Shown here: one piece after another, positions 34,945-43,769 of the stretch
How positions within the stretch are numbered: position 1 is the first letter of the stretch
Layout: every line of letters begins with the position of its first letter
NCBI RefSeq assembly: GCF_007641255.1
Contig: NZ_CP036259.1
Coordinates: forward strand, 1,736,001-1,800,000
Direction of reading: 5' to 3'
From: Sporomusa termitida
GTDB taxonomy: Bacteria > Bacillota > Negativicutes > Sporomusales > Sporomusaceae
DNA: 64,000 bases
Notes under the pieces: generated by a model
The model's input: only the letters and a program-made list of their open reading frames with translations
Told to the model about the DNA's origin: nothing
Database searches by the model: none
Position numbers and translations under genes: made by a program

Positions 34945-35970
34945 ATGAGAACTGCAATATTAGGTTGTGGCGCTATGGGGACGGTTTTAGGTGCATATAT
35001 GAACAAAAATGGGCATGAAACTATTTTAATAGATAATTATATGGATCATGTCAAAGCATTGAATGAAAGGGGGGCACGTATAATCCGATTTGCGGATTTG
35101 ACAGTGCCTGTCAGGGCGATTACCCCCGACCAAATGGAAGGCAAATACGATCTGGTATTTCTTTTCACCAAACAGACTGTCAACAAGGAAGTACTGACTC
35201 AACTTCTGCCGTTCCTGAATGCCGATAGCACTGTCTGCACACTCCAAAATGGGGTTCCAGAACCAAGCGTTGCCGAAATAGTTGGCAAGGAAAGAACTGT
35301 TGGAGGAACAGTACTATGGGGTGCGACCTTTATTGAACCTGGCGTTTCTGAGTTAACCAGTGATATTACTAAAGATAGTTTGTTCGAAATAGGCGAGATG
35401 GATGGTGTAATCGGGGATCGCATTAAGAAGGTTGCAAAAGCGCTGGAAAAAATGGGGCCGGTAATCATTACCGATAATTTAATGGGAGCGCGTTGGCTAA
35501 AGGTTATGCTTAATAGCTGTTGGAGTGGAATGTCAGCCTCCTTGGGGTGCACTTTCGGAGACATTATTGACAATCCTAAAGCGAGCGCTTGCATGAGTTA
35601 TATCGCCCAAGAGGCAGTTGCTATCTGCAAAACAGTGGGTTACACAATGCCTCCCTTCTGGGGAAACGATGTGACGCCTATGGGGATCATTGATACAGAA
35701 GAAGAATTCAAGAATTCACAAATGATTTTCTATAACATCATCTCAAATAGCATGCGTCCAGCCAAAGCCAGTATGCTGCAAGACCTGGAAAAAGGCAAGC
35801 TAACAGAAGTCGGTATGATTAACGGCTTTATTTGTGATGAGGGCAAGAAAGTAGGTATTGCTACACCGTTTAACGACACCGTTGTAAAGGTCGTAAGGGG
35901 TATTGAGGCGGGGGATCTTCCAATTAGTATGGATAATCTGAAATATTTCGACGTGCCCCGATTCAAGTAA
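34945..35970 (+). CDS. PanE/ApbA-family ketopantoate-reductase-like dehydrogenase
   Basis: The 341-residue protein has an N-terminal nucleotide-binding motif (TAILGCGAMGTVLGAYM), FLFTKQTVNKEV, TLQNGVPEP and GGTVLWGATFIEPG, then a C-terminal helical domain with RWLKVMLNSCWSGMSA, the Lys and Asn being the usual catalytic positions. The family reduces 2-ketopantoate or oxidises related hydroxy acids with NADP. ATG at 34945 follows ggaggag; the frame from 34927 is less likely. Its place between BKACE and an SDR argues for catabolism rather than pantothenate synthesis. A C-terminal fragment of a paralogue remains at 31018. Confidence 0.8.
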   Translation: MRTAILGCGAMGTVLGAYMNKNGHETILIDNYMDHVKALNERGARIIRFADLTVPVRAITPDQMEGKYDLVFLFTKQTVNKEVLTQLLPFLNADSTVCTLQNGVPEPSVAEIVGKERTVGGTVLWGATFIEPGVSELTSDITKDSLFEIGEMDGVIGDRIKKVAKALEKMGPVIITDNLMGARWLKVMLNSCWSGMSASLGCTFGDIIDNPKASACMSYIAQEAVAICKTVGYTMPPFWGNDVTPMGIIDTEEEFKNSQMIFYNIISNSMRPAKASMLQDLEKGKLTEVGMINGFICDEGKKVGIATPFNDTVVKVVRGIEAGDLPISMDNLKYFDVPRFK

Positions 35971-36007
35971 AAATGAAAAATGGAAGTTTAAAATAGAAGG
36001 AGCAAAC

Positions 36008-36748
36008 ATGAGGCTGCAAGATAAAGTAGCTATAGTTACGGGCGCAGGCCAGGGAATTGGCCAAAAAATTGCAGTACGTATGGCGAAAGAAGGCGCTAAA
36101 GTTGTTGTGGTTGATGTTAATTATGACCTTTGCCATAATGTAAAAGCGGAAATAGAGAAGGCTGGCGATGTAGCGCTGGCAATAAAATGCGATGTATCTA
36201 AAAGAGATGACGTCGAGGATATGGTAGCAGAGACAGTAAACAAGTTTGGAACGATTGATATCCTTATCAATAATGCGGGAATTACACGCGATGGAATGAT
36301 TATGGACCTGACAGATCAGCAATGGGATGCGGTTATGAATGTTGATTTAAAATCGGTATTCCTTTGTTCGCAAACCGTCCTTAAACATATGATTCCTAAG
36401 CAGCGAGGCAAAATTATTAATATCGCCTCCATTGCCGGCGAAATGGGCAATGTAGGCCAGACTAATTATGCAGCAGCTAAGGCGGGCGTAATCGGCGCAA
36501 CAAAATCTTTATCTAAGGAGCTGGCGCGTAAGAACATAACAGTCAATGCAATCGCTCCAGGTTTCATTGAAACGGAAATGACTGCCATTCTTCCAGATAA
36601 AGTAAAATACTTCTTTGTTAAACAAATTCCGCTCGCGCGTATGGGAAAACCGGAAGATATAGCGTCTGGCTGTGTTTTCTTAGCATCAGATGAGGCCGAT
36701 TATATTACAGGTCAGATTCTGCGGATCAACGGCGGTTGGTATGTGTAA
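36008..36748 (+). CDS. Short-chain dehydrogenase (FabG-like)
   Basis: The 246-residue protein is a classical SDR: cofactor motif TGAGQGIGQ (about 12-20), NNAGITRDGM, the catalytic Ser in IASIAGEMG and Tyr/Lys in YAAAKAG, and the C-terminal GQILRINGGWYV. aagaaggagc precedes the ATG. FabG-like enzymes oxidise or reduce 3-hydroxy/3-keto acyl groups. Its location 37 bases after the reductase and in the BKACE operon suggests oxidation of a 3-hydroxy acid or its CoA ester to the beta-keto acid. The substrate is inferred only. Confidence 0.85.
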   Translation: MRLQDKVAIVTGAGQGIGQKIAVRMAKEGAKVVVVDVNYDLCHNVKAEIEKAGDVALAIKCDVSKRDDVEDMVAETVNKFGTIDILINNAGITRDGMIMDLTDQQWDAVMNVDLKSVFLCSQTVLKHMIPKQRGKIINIASIAGEMGNVGQTNYAAAKAGVIGATKSLSKELARKNITVNAIAPGFIETEMTAILPDKVKYFFVKQIPLARMGKPEDIASGCVFLASDEADYITGQILRINGGWYV

Positions 36749-36835
36749 CTGCGAAGCAGCGAGAGACACATGTTCTCACCGCCTGGGTTACATGCTAGTG
36801 GCTGCCCGTTCGATAAAGTGGGCTGAAAGCAAGAA

Positions 36836-36990
36836 GATGCTTACAGGACTGTTAGCACTTTGCGCCGCGGCCGGTTTAGACGTCTTATTAATAGGTTATT
36901 GAATATTTTCATAAGGAATTTGGAGATCCAGTTACGCCCACAACACTAGGCAAAAGATCGGACAAGGTTTTGTTATAATGCGGATTTGGA
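36836..36990 (+). pseudogene. Probable 3-hydroxyacyl-CoA dehydrogenase C-terminal fragment
   Basis: Across two frames the sequence reads TGLLALCAAAGLDVLLI, then LEYFHKEFGDPVTP. This resembles the C-terminal domain of Hbd (PLALADMVGLDVLLAAIEVF followed by YSELGD). Stops and shifts show it is a remnant. The match is short, so the call is tentative. Confidence 0.45.
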
Positions 36991-37040
36991 AGTTTAGTTT
37001 AGCATATCCTGATTATAAATTAACGAACGGAGGAGAAAAA

Positions 37041-38243
37041 ATGTTAGAACGAGTATTTATAATAGCAGCCAAAAGAACCGCTATTGGTAAATTAAGTGGT
37101 ACACTAAAAGACGTAGATCCTGTTGACTTAGCGGCTAATCTTTTTAAAGGGATTCTTGCCGAAAGTCAAATATCACCAGATCAAATAGAACAAGTACATC
37201 TTGGATGCTGCACACATTGTCAAGCTAATGAAGGTGTTGCTCCGGTTATTGCTCGTCAAGCTTTAATTAAAGCCGGAATGCCATTATCTGTTGTATCGTC
37301 GACTGTAGATAGAGCCTGCACATCTGGTACTTGGGCAGTTAAAGTAGGTTATGATGCAATCCGGTTACGCGAAGCTGATATTGTTCTTGTTGGCGGTACT
37401 GAGGTTATGAGTAGGACACCACATCTCGCTAGGGGATTACGTTCGGGGGTAAGGCTTGGAGCTGCTACCTTAGAGGATCCGTTGTATCCCCTTGGGTACA
37501 AGGGTTATGAACCTGTTGCGGCTGAGGTCGGCCAGGTCTCCGTTGAATATGGCGTAACTCGAGAAATGCAGGATGCATGGGCTTTGCGTTCTCAGACAAG
37601 GTATCAAGAAGCGTTAAAAGCAGGAAAGTGGAAGCAAGAAATCTTACCGATTGAAGTTAAAAATAAAAAGAGCACAGTTACTTTTGAACAAGATGAATTT
37701 CCCAAAGCGGACACTACAATTGAAAGCTTGTCATCCTTAAGAACTGTATTTGGAAGCCCGACAGTTACTGCCGGTAACGCACCAGGCCTTAATGACGGGG
37801 CTGCTGCTATGATTTTAGTTAGTGAAACCAGGCTTAAGGAACTTGGAATTAAGCCGTTAGCCGAGGTATTAGATTTTGAGTTTGCCGGCGGCGAACCTAA
37901 ATATATGGGAACTGTACCCGGGACTGCTATAAAAGATCTCTTAAAAAAGAACCAGCTTACGATCGACCAAGTTAGTTGCATCGAAATTAACGAAGCATTT
38001 GCAGCAGTGCCACTCTTGTCAAGCATTATTTTGGGAAATAAGGACGATGCTGCAATTGAAAAGATACGCGAAAAAATTAACGTCAATGGTGGGGCAGTAG
38101 CAATGGGGCATCCCGTGGGTGCGACTGGTACTAGAATTATTGTTACCCTACTTTACGAATTACAAAGAAGAGGCGGCGGTTATGGGGTTGCATCGCTTTG
38201 CGGTGGGTTGGCTCAGGGAGACGCTATACTTATAAAAGTATAG
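37041..38243 (+). CDS. Thiolase (acetyl-CoA C-acyltransferase), variant C-terminal motif
   Basis: The 400-residue protein has the thiolase fold: MLERVFIIAAKRTAIGK, nucleophile Cys in STVDRACTSGTWAVKVG, INEAFAAVPLLS, the His motif GGAVAMGHPVGATGTR and a final Cys in SLCGGLAQGDA. It condenses two acetyl-CoA or cleaves 3-ketoacyl-CoA. The usual motifs are VCGSG and CxGGGxG; here ACTSG and CGGLAQ differ, so its chain-length or branched-substrate preference may differ from the second thiolase at 46338. aacggaggag precedes ATG at 37041. Base composition is lower in GC than in that second gene. It ends before a strong terminator. Confidence 0.88.
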   Translation: MLERVFIIAAKRTAIGKLSGTLKDVDPVDLAANLFKGILAESQISPDQIEQVHLGCCTHCQANEGVAPVIARQALIKAGMPLSVVSSTVDRACTSGTWAVKVGYDAIRLREADIVLVGGTEVMSRTPHLARGLRSGVRLGAATLEDPLYPLGYKGYEPVAAEVGQVSVEYGVTREMQDAWALRSQTRYQEALKAGKWKQEILPIEVKNKKSTVTFEQDEFPKADTTIESLSSLRTVFGSPTVTAGNAPGLNDGAAAMILVSETRLKELGIKPLAEVLDFEFAGGEPKYMGTVPGTAIKDLLKKNQLTIDQVSCIEINEAFAAVPLLSSIILGNKDDAAIEKIREKINVNGGAVAMGHPVGATGTRIIVTLLYELQRRGGGYGVASLCGGLAQGDAILIKV

Positions 38244-38277
38244 TAAAAGTTAGTCAATTTTATTAACCAGTTTGAAA

Positions 38278-38313
38278 TACAAAAAGAGCACTGTTTTGTG
38301 CTCTTTTTGTATT
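38278..38313. terminator. Bidirectional terminator between thiolase and activator copy 2
   Basis: AAAAAGAGCAC and GTGCTCTTTTT form an 11-base stem with a short loop and runs of A before and T after. It can end both the plus-strand thiolase and the minus-strand activator transcripts. Confidence 0.85.
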
Positions 38314-38372
38314 AAGGTGACTAAGATACACGAAAAAGAATTACATTTTAGGAAAGGTCTTTTTAGTATTGG

Positions 38373-39773
38373 CTATAAGTTATATTTTCGCATTTTTCTG
38401 TAAACATTTGATAGATCCAGCTTTAATATTTCTGCGACCTTTGCTGGTGTCTTAAATTGCGACAGGGCATGTTGTATCAACTGTTTCTCACACTGCTCCA
38501 TGTAGGAACGGTGTGAGAAAGTATCCTCATGGGAAAACGGCAGACGTATTTGTTCCAGCTCATTCTTGCCAACGGTACCCTGTAAAAAACTTTTTGGTAC
38601 TGTTTCGACCTGTAGGTCTGTATCGGATGAGGTAACGACTATACGCTCTATAAAGTTTTTCAGTTCTCGGACGTTACCAGGCCAGTCATATGACAACATT
38701 GTATTTATCAATTCTTCGGAAAGCACCTTCATACGCGTATACTTTTTACAAAAATACTGGAGATAAAAAAAGGCGAGCGGGACAATATCTTCTTTGCGTT
38801 CCCGTAGAGGCGGTATGTGGATTGGAACAACACTAATCCGGTAATATAAATCAGAGCGAAAGTTGCCATTCCGGGCTAAGGTTTCCAGATTCTCATTCGA
38901 GGCGCATAGCAACCGAAAGTCTATTGGCTTAGCATTAAGGCTGCCAAGTCGTTTAACTGTCCTAGTTTCCAGCACGCGGAGCAGTTTGCCCTGTAGACCT
39001 AGGGGCATAGAGTTGATTTCGTCCAGAAAGAGCGTACCCCCGTTGGCTGATTCGATTAGTCCCATTTTGCCTTGGGTGGATGCACCGGTAAAGGCTCCCT
39101 TTTCATAACCCAAAAGCTCCGATTCTAGGAGAGTTTCAGGGATAGAGGCACAGTCTATGCTGATAAAGGGTCCCTTACTACGTAAACTGTTGCGGTGAGC
39201 GTATTCTGCAAGAACCTCTTTTCCAGAGCCGGTTGGGCCCACGATCAGGATGGAGGCATCTGTTTTTGACACGTTGGCCAACAGTACCAGCAACTCCTTC
39301 ATCATAGGGCTCTCTGCAATAATGTCAGTAGTGGGTGCTTTTGTAACTAAACTAAAATCTGTACAGTTGTGCGTATTCAATATGCCTGCTTGAACTCGTT
39401 GATTCAAATTCTCCATGGATTCGATTATGAAGAAAATGTACTTGATACTGCCATCACTGTTGAAGGTTGGTGTTCCGGAGACAAACAACTGGTGAATTTG
39501 GTTAGAATCTTTATCCGTAACGGTCAGCAGGGCCACTACGGGTGCGTTTTTTCGAAGTACCTGTTCCCAGACACCGTTTTTAAAGTAACCCTGCTCCCTT
39601 AACTTTGGCATAGAACTATTCATATAAAATTCTCGTGTTTTATTGGCCAGCAGGCCGCAGTAATGATCGTTGACGTAGAGATAATTGCCATTGACATCCA
39701 GGACAAAGATCCCTATGTTAGTGTGCTCCAGTATTTCCAAGTAAAAATTGTTATCCATAAGCGCACCCACCAT
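38373..39773 (-). CDS. Sigma-54-dependent activator, PAS-AAA-Fis type, copy 2
   Basis: This 466-residue protein is nearly identical to copy 1 at 26804: PAS sensor, Walker A GPTGSGKE, GAFTGA loop, Walker B GGTLFLDE and Fis-type helix-turn-helix. A handful of substitutions are visible, several in the PAS region (VNG for GNG, MPKLRE for IPKLKE, VSGTP for VSGAP), and the linker has a single 19-residue unit. The likely start is the ATG at 39755 behind GGTGGG, or 39773. The near-identity means either very recent duplication or ongoing gene conversion, while the neighbouring genes of this copy have decayed. Confidence 0.93.
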   Translation of the reverse strand: MVGALMDNNFYLEILEHTNIGIFVLDVNGNYLYVNDHYCGLLANKTREFYMNSSMPKLREQGYFKNGVWEQVLRKNAPVVALLTVTDKDSNQIHQLFVSGTPTFNSDGSIKYIFFIIESMENLNQRVQAGILNTHNCTDFSLVTKAPTTDIIAESPMMKELLVLLANVSKTDASILIVGPTGSGKEVLAEYAHRNSLRSKGPFISIDCASIPETLLESELLGYEKGAFTGASTQGKMGLIESANGGTLFLDEINSMPLGLQGKLLRVLETRTVKRLGSLNAKPIDFRLLCASNENLETLARNGNFRSDLYYRISVVPIHIPPLRERKEDIVPLAFFYLQYFCKKYTRMKVLSEELINTMLSYDWPGNVRELKNFIERIVVTSSDTDLQVETVPKSFLQGTVGKNELEQIRLPFSHEDTFSHRSYMEQCEKQLIQHALSQFKTPAKVAEILKLDLSNVYRKMRKYNL

Positions 39774-39806
39774 TTAATTATATTATTTAATAATAATATA
39801 ACGCTA

Positions 39807-39847
39807 TTTTTGCAATATTGCAACTAATTTTGCAATATTGCCTTTTG
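39807..39847. promoter_or_regulatory. Palindromic putative activator site upstream of activator copy 2
   Basis: TTTTGCAATATTGC and TTTTGCAATATTGCC arms occur about 35 bases from the activator start. The core TTGCAATATTGC is itself a palindrome. It is the better-preserved counterpart of 28297. Confidence 0.7.
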
Positions 39848-40287
39848 TAATCTTGCAAAGAAATGGTGGTACTTGATGCAGTATCTCGTCGATATATCTC
39901 CGACATTGAAGTTCCTGCCAAGCATACTCAGGATAACTACGGCAAGATTAGCTACTTCCGCTAGCTAATCCACTCGGTATATGTGGATGTTCTTTATAAC
40001 CCGTCCCCAGTTGCCTTTCCTAGTACCTGGCTATAAATATCGATGTTTATAACAACGTTGCCTAGCCTCCTGCGGCAGTTCAATAAGGTGGCGCCCTCTG
40101 CCGCCATCCTGAGAATTTTCTGGCCATGGTGAACGCGCCTTCTGTACCGGCAATAATCCGATAGCCTGCACCAAGTGACCCAAAGTCGACAGTTGTTCAT
40201 TCCTTGCTCACGCTTTATCAAATATTGGGGCGTAAGTAACGTTTTCTTTTGAAAGTTAAGGTTGCCTGCGAATGTAGGTCTTTTTTA
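39848..40287. other. Gene-poor region of the decayed block
   Basis: No intact gene. A plus-strand piece encoding ISDIEVPAKHTQDNYGKISY before a TAG (to about 39964) and a minus-strand piece encoding VDFGSLGAGYRIIAGTEGAF (about 40190-40130) look like scraps of real proteins, but I cannot assign either. The CCTGCGAATGTAGG hairpin at 40264 matches the one at 28847. Confidence 0.4.
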
Positions 40288-40304
40288 TTGGCACAAAGTT
40301 TGCA
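40288..40304 (+). promoter_or_regulatory. Sigma-54 promoter before the broken porin copy
   Basis: TTGGCACAAAGTTTGCA, identical to the ompM promoter at 29222 with matching downstream leader. It may now drive gntP copy 2 through the porin remnant. Confidence 0.8.
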
Positions 40305-40532
40305 TAACATAAAAGTGTTAGGATAGCTCATGGTGGTATCTACAGTTACAGTCCATTCGCTGAAGATAATCGAAGGGAAGAAAGGAGGTGTACCTTAGGT
40401 TCCCGTGAGTGGTTTCGAAGTAGGCGTGGGATAAGCTCTCTCAAGAGATATTGAGGCAACACGGTAACTCATTGAACTCATTGTTCCTTACCTTGAGGCT
40501 TAGTAAAAAAACAAAAACCTAAGGAGGAAATA

Positions 40533-40775
40533 ATGAAAAAGATTCTCGTAACCCTGCTCGCGTTCATATTTGTGCTGAGCATTGTTGGTCCGGTTTTCGC
40601 CGCCCCGGTCAATTCCTTCGTTGACTTACCCGCTAAGCCTTACGTATGAATCTCGCATCCGCTACATGGGTAACGAAGCTTCAACCGTTAAGGGCACGAG
40701 CCAGTTTGACTGGCGGCAACGCATCCATCTAGAACGGCGCGGTCAACGACAAAGTCTCCTACACCGCTCGAGGAC
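40533..40775 (+). pseudogene. ompM remnant with internal deletion
   Basis: The signal peptide and first residues survive (MKKILVTLLAFIFVLSIVGP, VNSFVDLPAK), then the sequence jumps to the segment corresponding to TYESRIRYMGNEASTVKGTS of the intact porin, out of frame. The jump deletes most of the SLH domain (about 230 bases), and the sequence is lost after about 40775. Promoter, leader and ribosome site are intact. Confidence 0.85.
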
Positions 40776-40933
40776 TAATTAACATATGGTCTTACTGGCA
40801 GGTTGCGAGTTTGTTTTAGAGGACGGTTAAACTTGGCTTAAGTTTGCTGGCGAAAGTACCGCAGACAATAGCTGCCGAGAGTGGAGACAAAGAGAGCAAA
40901 GACAGCTAAATTAATTACTAGGGAGTGAAATTG

Positions 40934-42253
40934 ATGCCTGTTTTTATCCTGTTATTGGGTATAGTGTTTATTTTTGTTTTGATATCTGTTTTAAGACTCA
41001 ATGCTTTTTTATCTCTTATGCTTGCTTGCATATTTGTAGGCGTTGCTGAAGGACTGCCGCTTATGAAGGTTATCGCCTCAATTGAAGCGGGTTTAGGGGG
41101 TACATTAGGGCATCTTGCTATTATTCTGGGGCTTGGAGCAATGCTGGGTAGGTTGATGTCGGACTGTGGCGCTGCTCAAAAAATTGCTTTGACTTTAGTG
41201 AATAAGTTTGGTAGGAAAAATGTTAAATGGGCTATGGCATTGACTGGTTTTATTGTTGGCATAGCATTATTCTGGGAAGTGGCTTTTGTAATACTTATCC
41301 CGATCGTATTTACTGTAGCTACTACTGCTGAACTTCCGTTACTAGAGGTTGGACTCCCGGCTTTAGCGGCTATATCAGTAGCTCATTGCTTTTTACCACC
41401 ACATCCGGGACCGGTTGCCATAGCTAATATTTTCCACGCCAATATTGGTTTAACTTTAGTGTATGGCCTAATAATATCAATCCCTGCGGTATTGATTGGA
41501 GGCCCATTGTGGCACAAATTATTTAGAAAATGGTCTATTGAAATACCACAAGGGTTGATTAGTACCAAAATATATAAAGAAGAAGATCTTCCTGGCTTCG
41601 GAGTTAGCCTTATTACAGCGATGGCACCAGTAATTCTTATAATTGGATCAATGATAGGTGAACATATTGTTGCCAAAGGCTCAGGGGCTGCTGCTTTCTT
41701 CAAATTTATTGGTAATACAGATATTTCTCTATTAATTTCAGTTTTCTTAGCACTGTTTACTTTTGGCCTGCAAAGAGGTAAAAAACTACCTGAGATTATG
41801 AGTACCATAGAAGCGTCAATAAAGGCCATTGCAATGATTATGCTTGTTATTGGTGCAGGTGGAGCCTTCAAACAAGTAATAATCGATAGTGGAATAGCGC
41901 AATATATAGCCTCGCTAATGGTAGGAGTATCGCTATCACCGTATGTAATGGCCTTTATTGTTACCGCTTTTATCAGGGTAGCAGTTGGTTCATCAACAGT
42001 AACGGTATTTACTGCTGCGGGAATTTTAACGTCGTTGGCTGCAATGCCAGAAGTCAATAAAGAACTGTTTGTGTTAACTATTAGTGCTGCTTCTATGTTT
42101 GGATTACCTCCTACTGATGCCGCTTTTTGGATGTGTAAAGAATATTTTAATTTAAGTTTTGGGCAAACAGTTAAAGTTGTAACTGGTATGACAAGTGTTA
42201 TTGCCTTATGTGGGTTGGCTGGAGTATTGGCGTTGAGTTTAGTGATCCATTAA
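40934..42253 (+). CDS. GntP-family permease, copy 2
   Basis: The 439-residue protein begins MPVFILLLGIVFIFVLISVL and has about 12 membrane segments, LGLGAMLGRLMSDCGAAQKI, ALFWEVAFVILIPIVF, HCFLPPHPGPVAIA and GLPPTDAAFWMCKEYF, all typical of GntP gluconate-type symporters. ATG at 40934 follows gggag at good spacing; a GTG at 40925 is possible. It is a different subgroup from copy 1, so the two may carry different acids. The 5' end of a closely related gene survives at 28344, showing that the first block once had this permease too. Confidence 0.88.
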   Translation: MPVFILLLGIVFIFVLISVLRLNAFLSLMLACIFVGVAEGLPLMKVIASIEAGLGGTLGHLAIILGLGAMLGRLMSDCGAAQKIALTLVNKFGRKNVKWAMALTGFIVGIALFWEVAFVILIPIVFTVATTAELPLLEVGLPALAAISVAHCFLPPHPGPVAIANIFHANIGLTLVYGLIISIPAVLIGGPLWHKLFRKWSIEIPQGLISTKIYKEEDLPGFGVSLITAMAPVILIIGSMIGEHIVAKGSGAAAFFKFIGNTDISLLISVFLALFTFGLQRGKKLPEIMSTIEASIKAIAMIMLVIGAGGAFKQVIIDSGIAQYIASLMVGVSLSPYVMAFIVTAFIRVAVGSSTVTVFTAAGILTSLAAMPEVNKELFVLTISAASMFGLPPTDAAFWMCKEYFNLSFGQTVKVVTGMTSVIALCGLAGVLALSLVIH

Positions 42254-42364
42254 ATGTGGGAATATTCGTTTGAGCAAATAGTATTATCTCAAGTTAAATA
42301 ATATCGCATTCCTTAAGCAACATCGTGATTCATCTGAAGAGTATTATTTAAAATAATATAACAC

Positions 42365-42407
42365 AAAAAGGCAATATTGCAATTGTTTTTTGCAATATTG
42401 CCTTTTT
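42365..42407. promoter_or_regulatory. Palindromic putative activator site upstream of deleted BKACE
   Basis: AAAAAGGCAATATTGC and GCAATATTGCCTTTTT form a perfect 16-base inverted repeat. The surrounding sequence matches 30875 and 33644 over well over 100 bases. Confidence 0.8.
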
Positions 42408-42567
42408 GGCGGTTTTGCAAAGGGTGGTGGTATTTCGTTGCACCTAAGGCTAACTATAATTTATCCATTTTTTTGTATGTGCGAATGGGCTCAATAGGTT
42501 GTGTCATCTAGCAAGTACGAAACCTCATTCATAAGAGTAAGCAAAAAAATATGCTTTTATTATAAAT

Positions 42568-42584
42568 TTGGCATACATTTTGCT
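42568..42584 (+). promoter_or_regulatory. Sigma-54 promoter before the deleted BKACE copy
   Basis: TTTGGCATACATTTTGCT region with GG-N10-GC, duplicated from 33846 with its flanks. No intact gene follows closely. Confidence 0.8.
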
Positions 42585-42694
42585 TTATATAAGCACATGG
42601 ACGTAAGCAGGGAGAAGGTAGGTATTTCTAAGGATAAATTGTTCGACTATCGGATTTATAATCAGATAAGCGTCCAACCGAATTTAGAAAGGAT

Positions 42695-42930
42695 GATTTT
42701 TATATCGACTAAAGTTTTTATCACTGCTGCTCTGACGGGTGCTGTTACTCCAAGGATTTGAATGAGCACATTCCTGCTACACCGGAGGAAATTGCAGAGG
42801 ATGCCAAGTAGGCTGGCCGCACACCACTAACAAAAGCCTAAAAAGCCTATATTAGGAAGCTTTGCAAAACCACACCTTGTTGAATATGGTGGCACAGGCA
42901 CTACTTGGTGTGGTGGCGTTTTATACATAT
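42695..42930 (+). pseudogene. BKACE copy 2 paralogue reduced to its two ends
   Basis: The first part matches the start of the gene at 33970 (TKVFITAALTGAVT, then a shift, NEHIPATPEEIAEDA). After about 42805 the sequence jumps to what follows that gene (GGCCGCACACC, CAAAAGCCT, AAGCTxxxC and GGCACA, compare 34826-34905). The gene body of about 730 bases was lost by internal deletion. Confidence 0.8.
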
Positions 42931-43034
42931 AACGTGAAAAATCCCCGCAGAATCTGACTGATAGGAAACAGCAAAGCACGCCCCCGGCAAAACAGGTGCG
43001 CAGAGAGACGGTGATGTCAATTAGTGTATCACGT

Positions 43035-43690
43035 TAAGCGGATATGGAAATATCCCGTTCAGTAGCAATATCTGGCGGTTCCTCCAAAGCCTTTCGTATA
43101 GCGTCGTCGGGGATGACTACACCAAGCTTGGAGAGTTGCCTGATGTGAGAATTGATCTTCCTCTCGCGGTTGAATTGAGTGTAGTAGTGCGCGCCGAGGT
43201 CTTTGAACTCCACGCCTGAGAGAACAAAGAAAATCGCACGCCATTGAGTGGGCAACCGCCATTGTTGCCCGGTTTTTACCGCGATGAGAAGCCAACCGCT
43301 GGTATTGTGCGCTAAAAAATGAATATTTGCTCTTCACCGCCGACTTTGCACACTGGGTGAGCGTTGATTTGAGTGTTTTGTTGCCGTGAGTTGTCCTGCC
43401 GCTTTTGCGTTTACCGGCACTCTCGTTGTTACCCGGAGCGGTGCCTGTCCAGTTGGAAAACGCATGCTGATTTCGGAAATGGCTCATAGCAGTCCCGGTT
43501 TCCGCGATAATCTGCTCCGCGCTAACAATACCGATGCCTGGACCATGGCCGGAAGCGATTCCTGTTCAAAAATGTTGTACAGCGGTTTCCAGTATGAGCC
43601 GATACTCCCCATAGCGACCATCTGGCAACCATTAGCCTTGAGTCACGCGACTATCTCGCGTATCTCACCTGTCGTTGTTAATTACCGCAT
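43035..43690 (-). pseudogene. IS110-family transposase fragment, frameshifted
   Basis: Joined frames read AEQIIAETGTAMSHFRNQHA, FSNWTGTAPGNNESAGKRKS, GRTTHGNKTLKSTLTQCAKS, QYQRLASHRGKNRATMAVAH and FKDLGAHYYTQFNRERKINS. This is the C-terminal half of IS110/IS1111 transposases with the serine-containing APGNNESAGK motif. Shifts near 43220 and 43480 inactivate it. Confidence 0.8.
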
Positions 43691-43769
43691 AGCGATATAA
43701 AAACATTCCCAACGCTTTTCGTTCACTGTGGTGCCGTCCAGGCGTGGGGTATAGGAGGAAATTCAGAAA

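Noticed and set aside
39994-40221. 75-residue minus-strand frame in the decayed block
   Set aside because: The predicted protein is rich in Arg, Cys and Trp without pattern; another minus frame in the same place looks more protein-like, so this one is probably a shadow.
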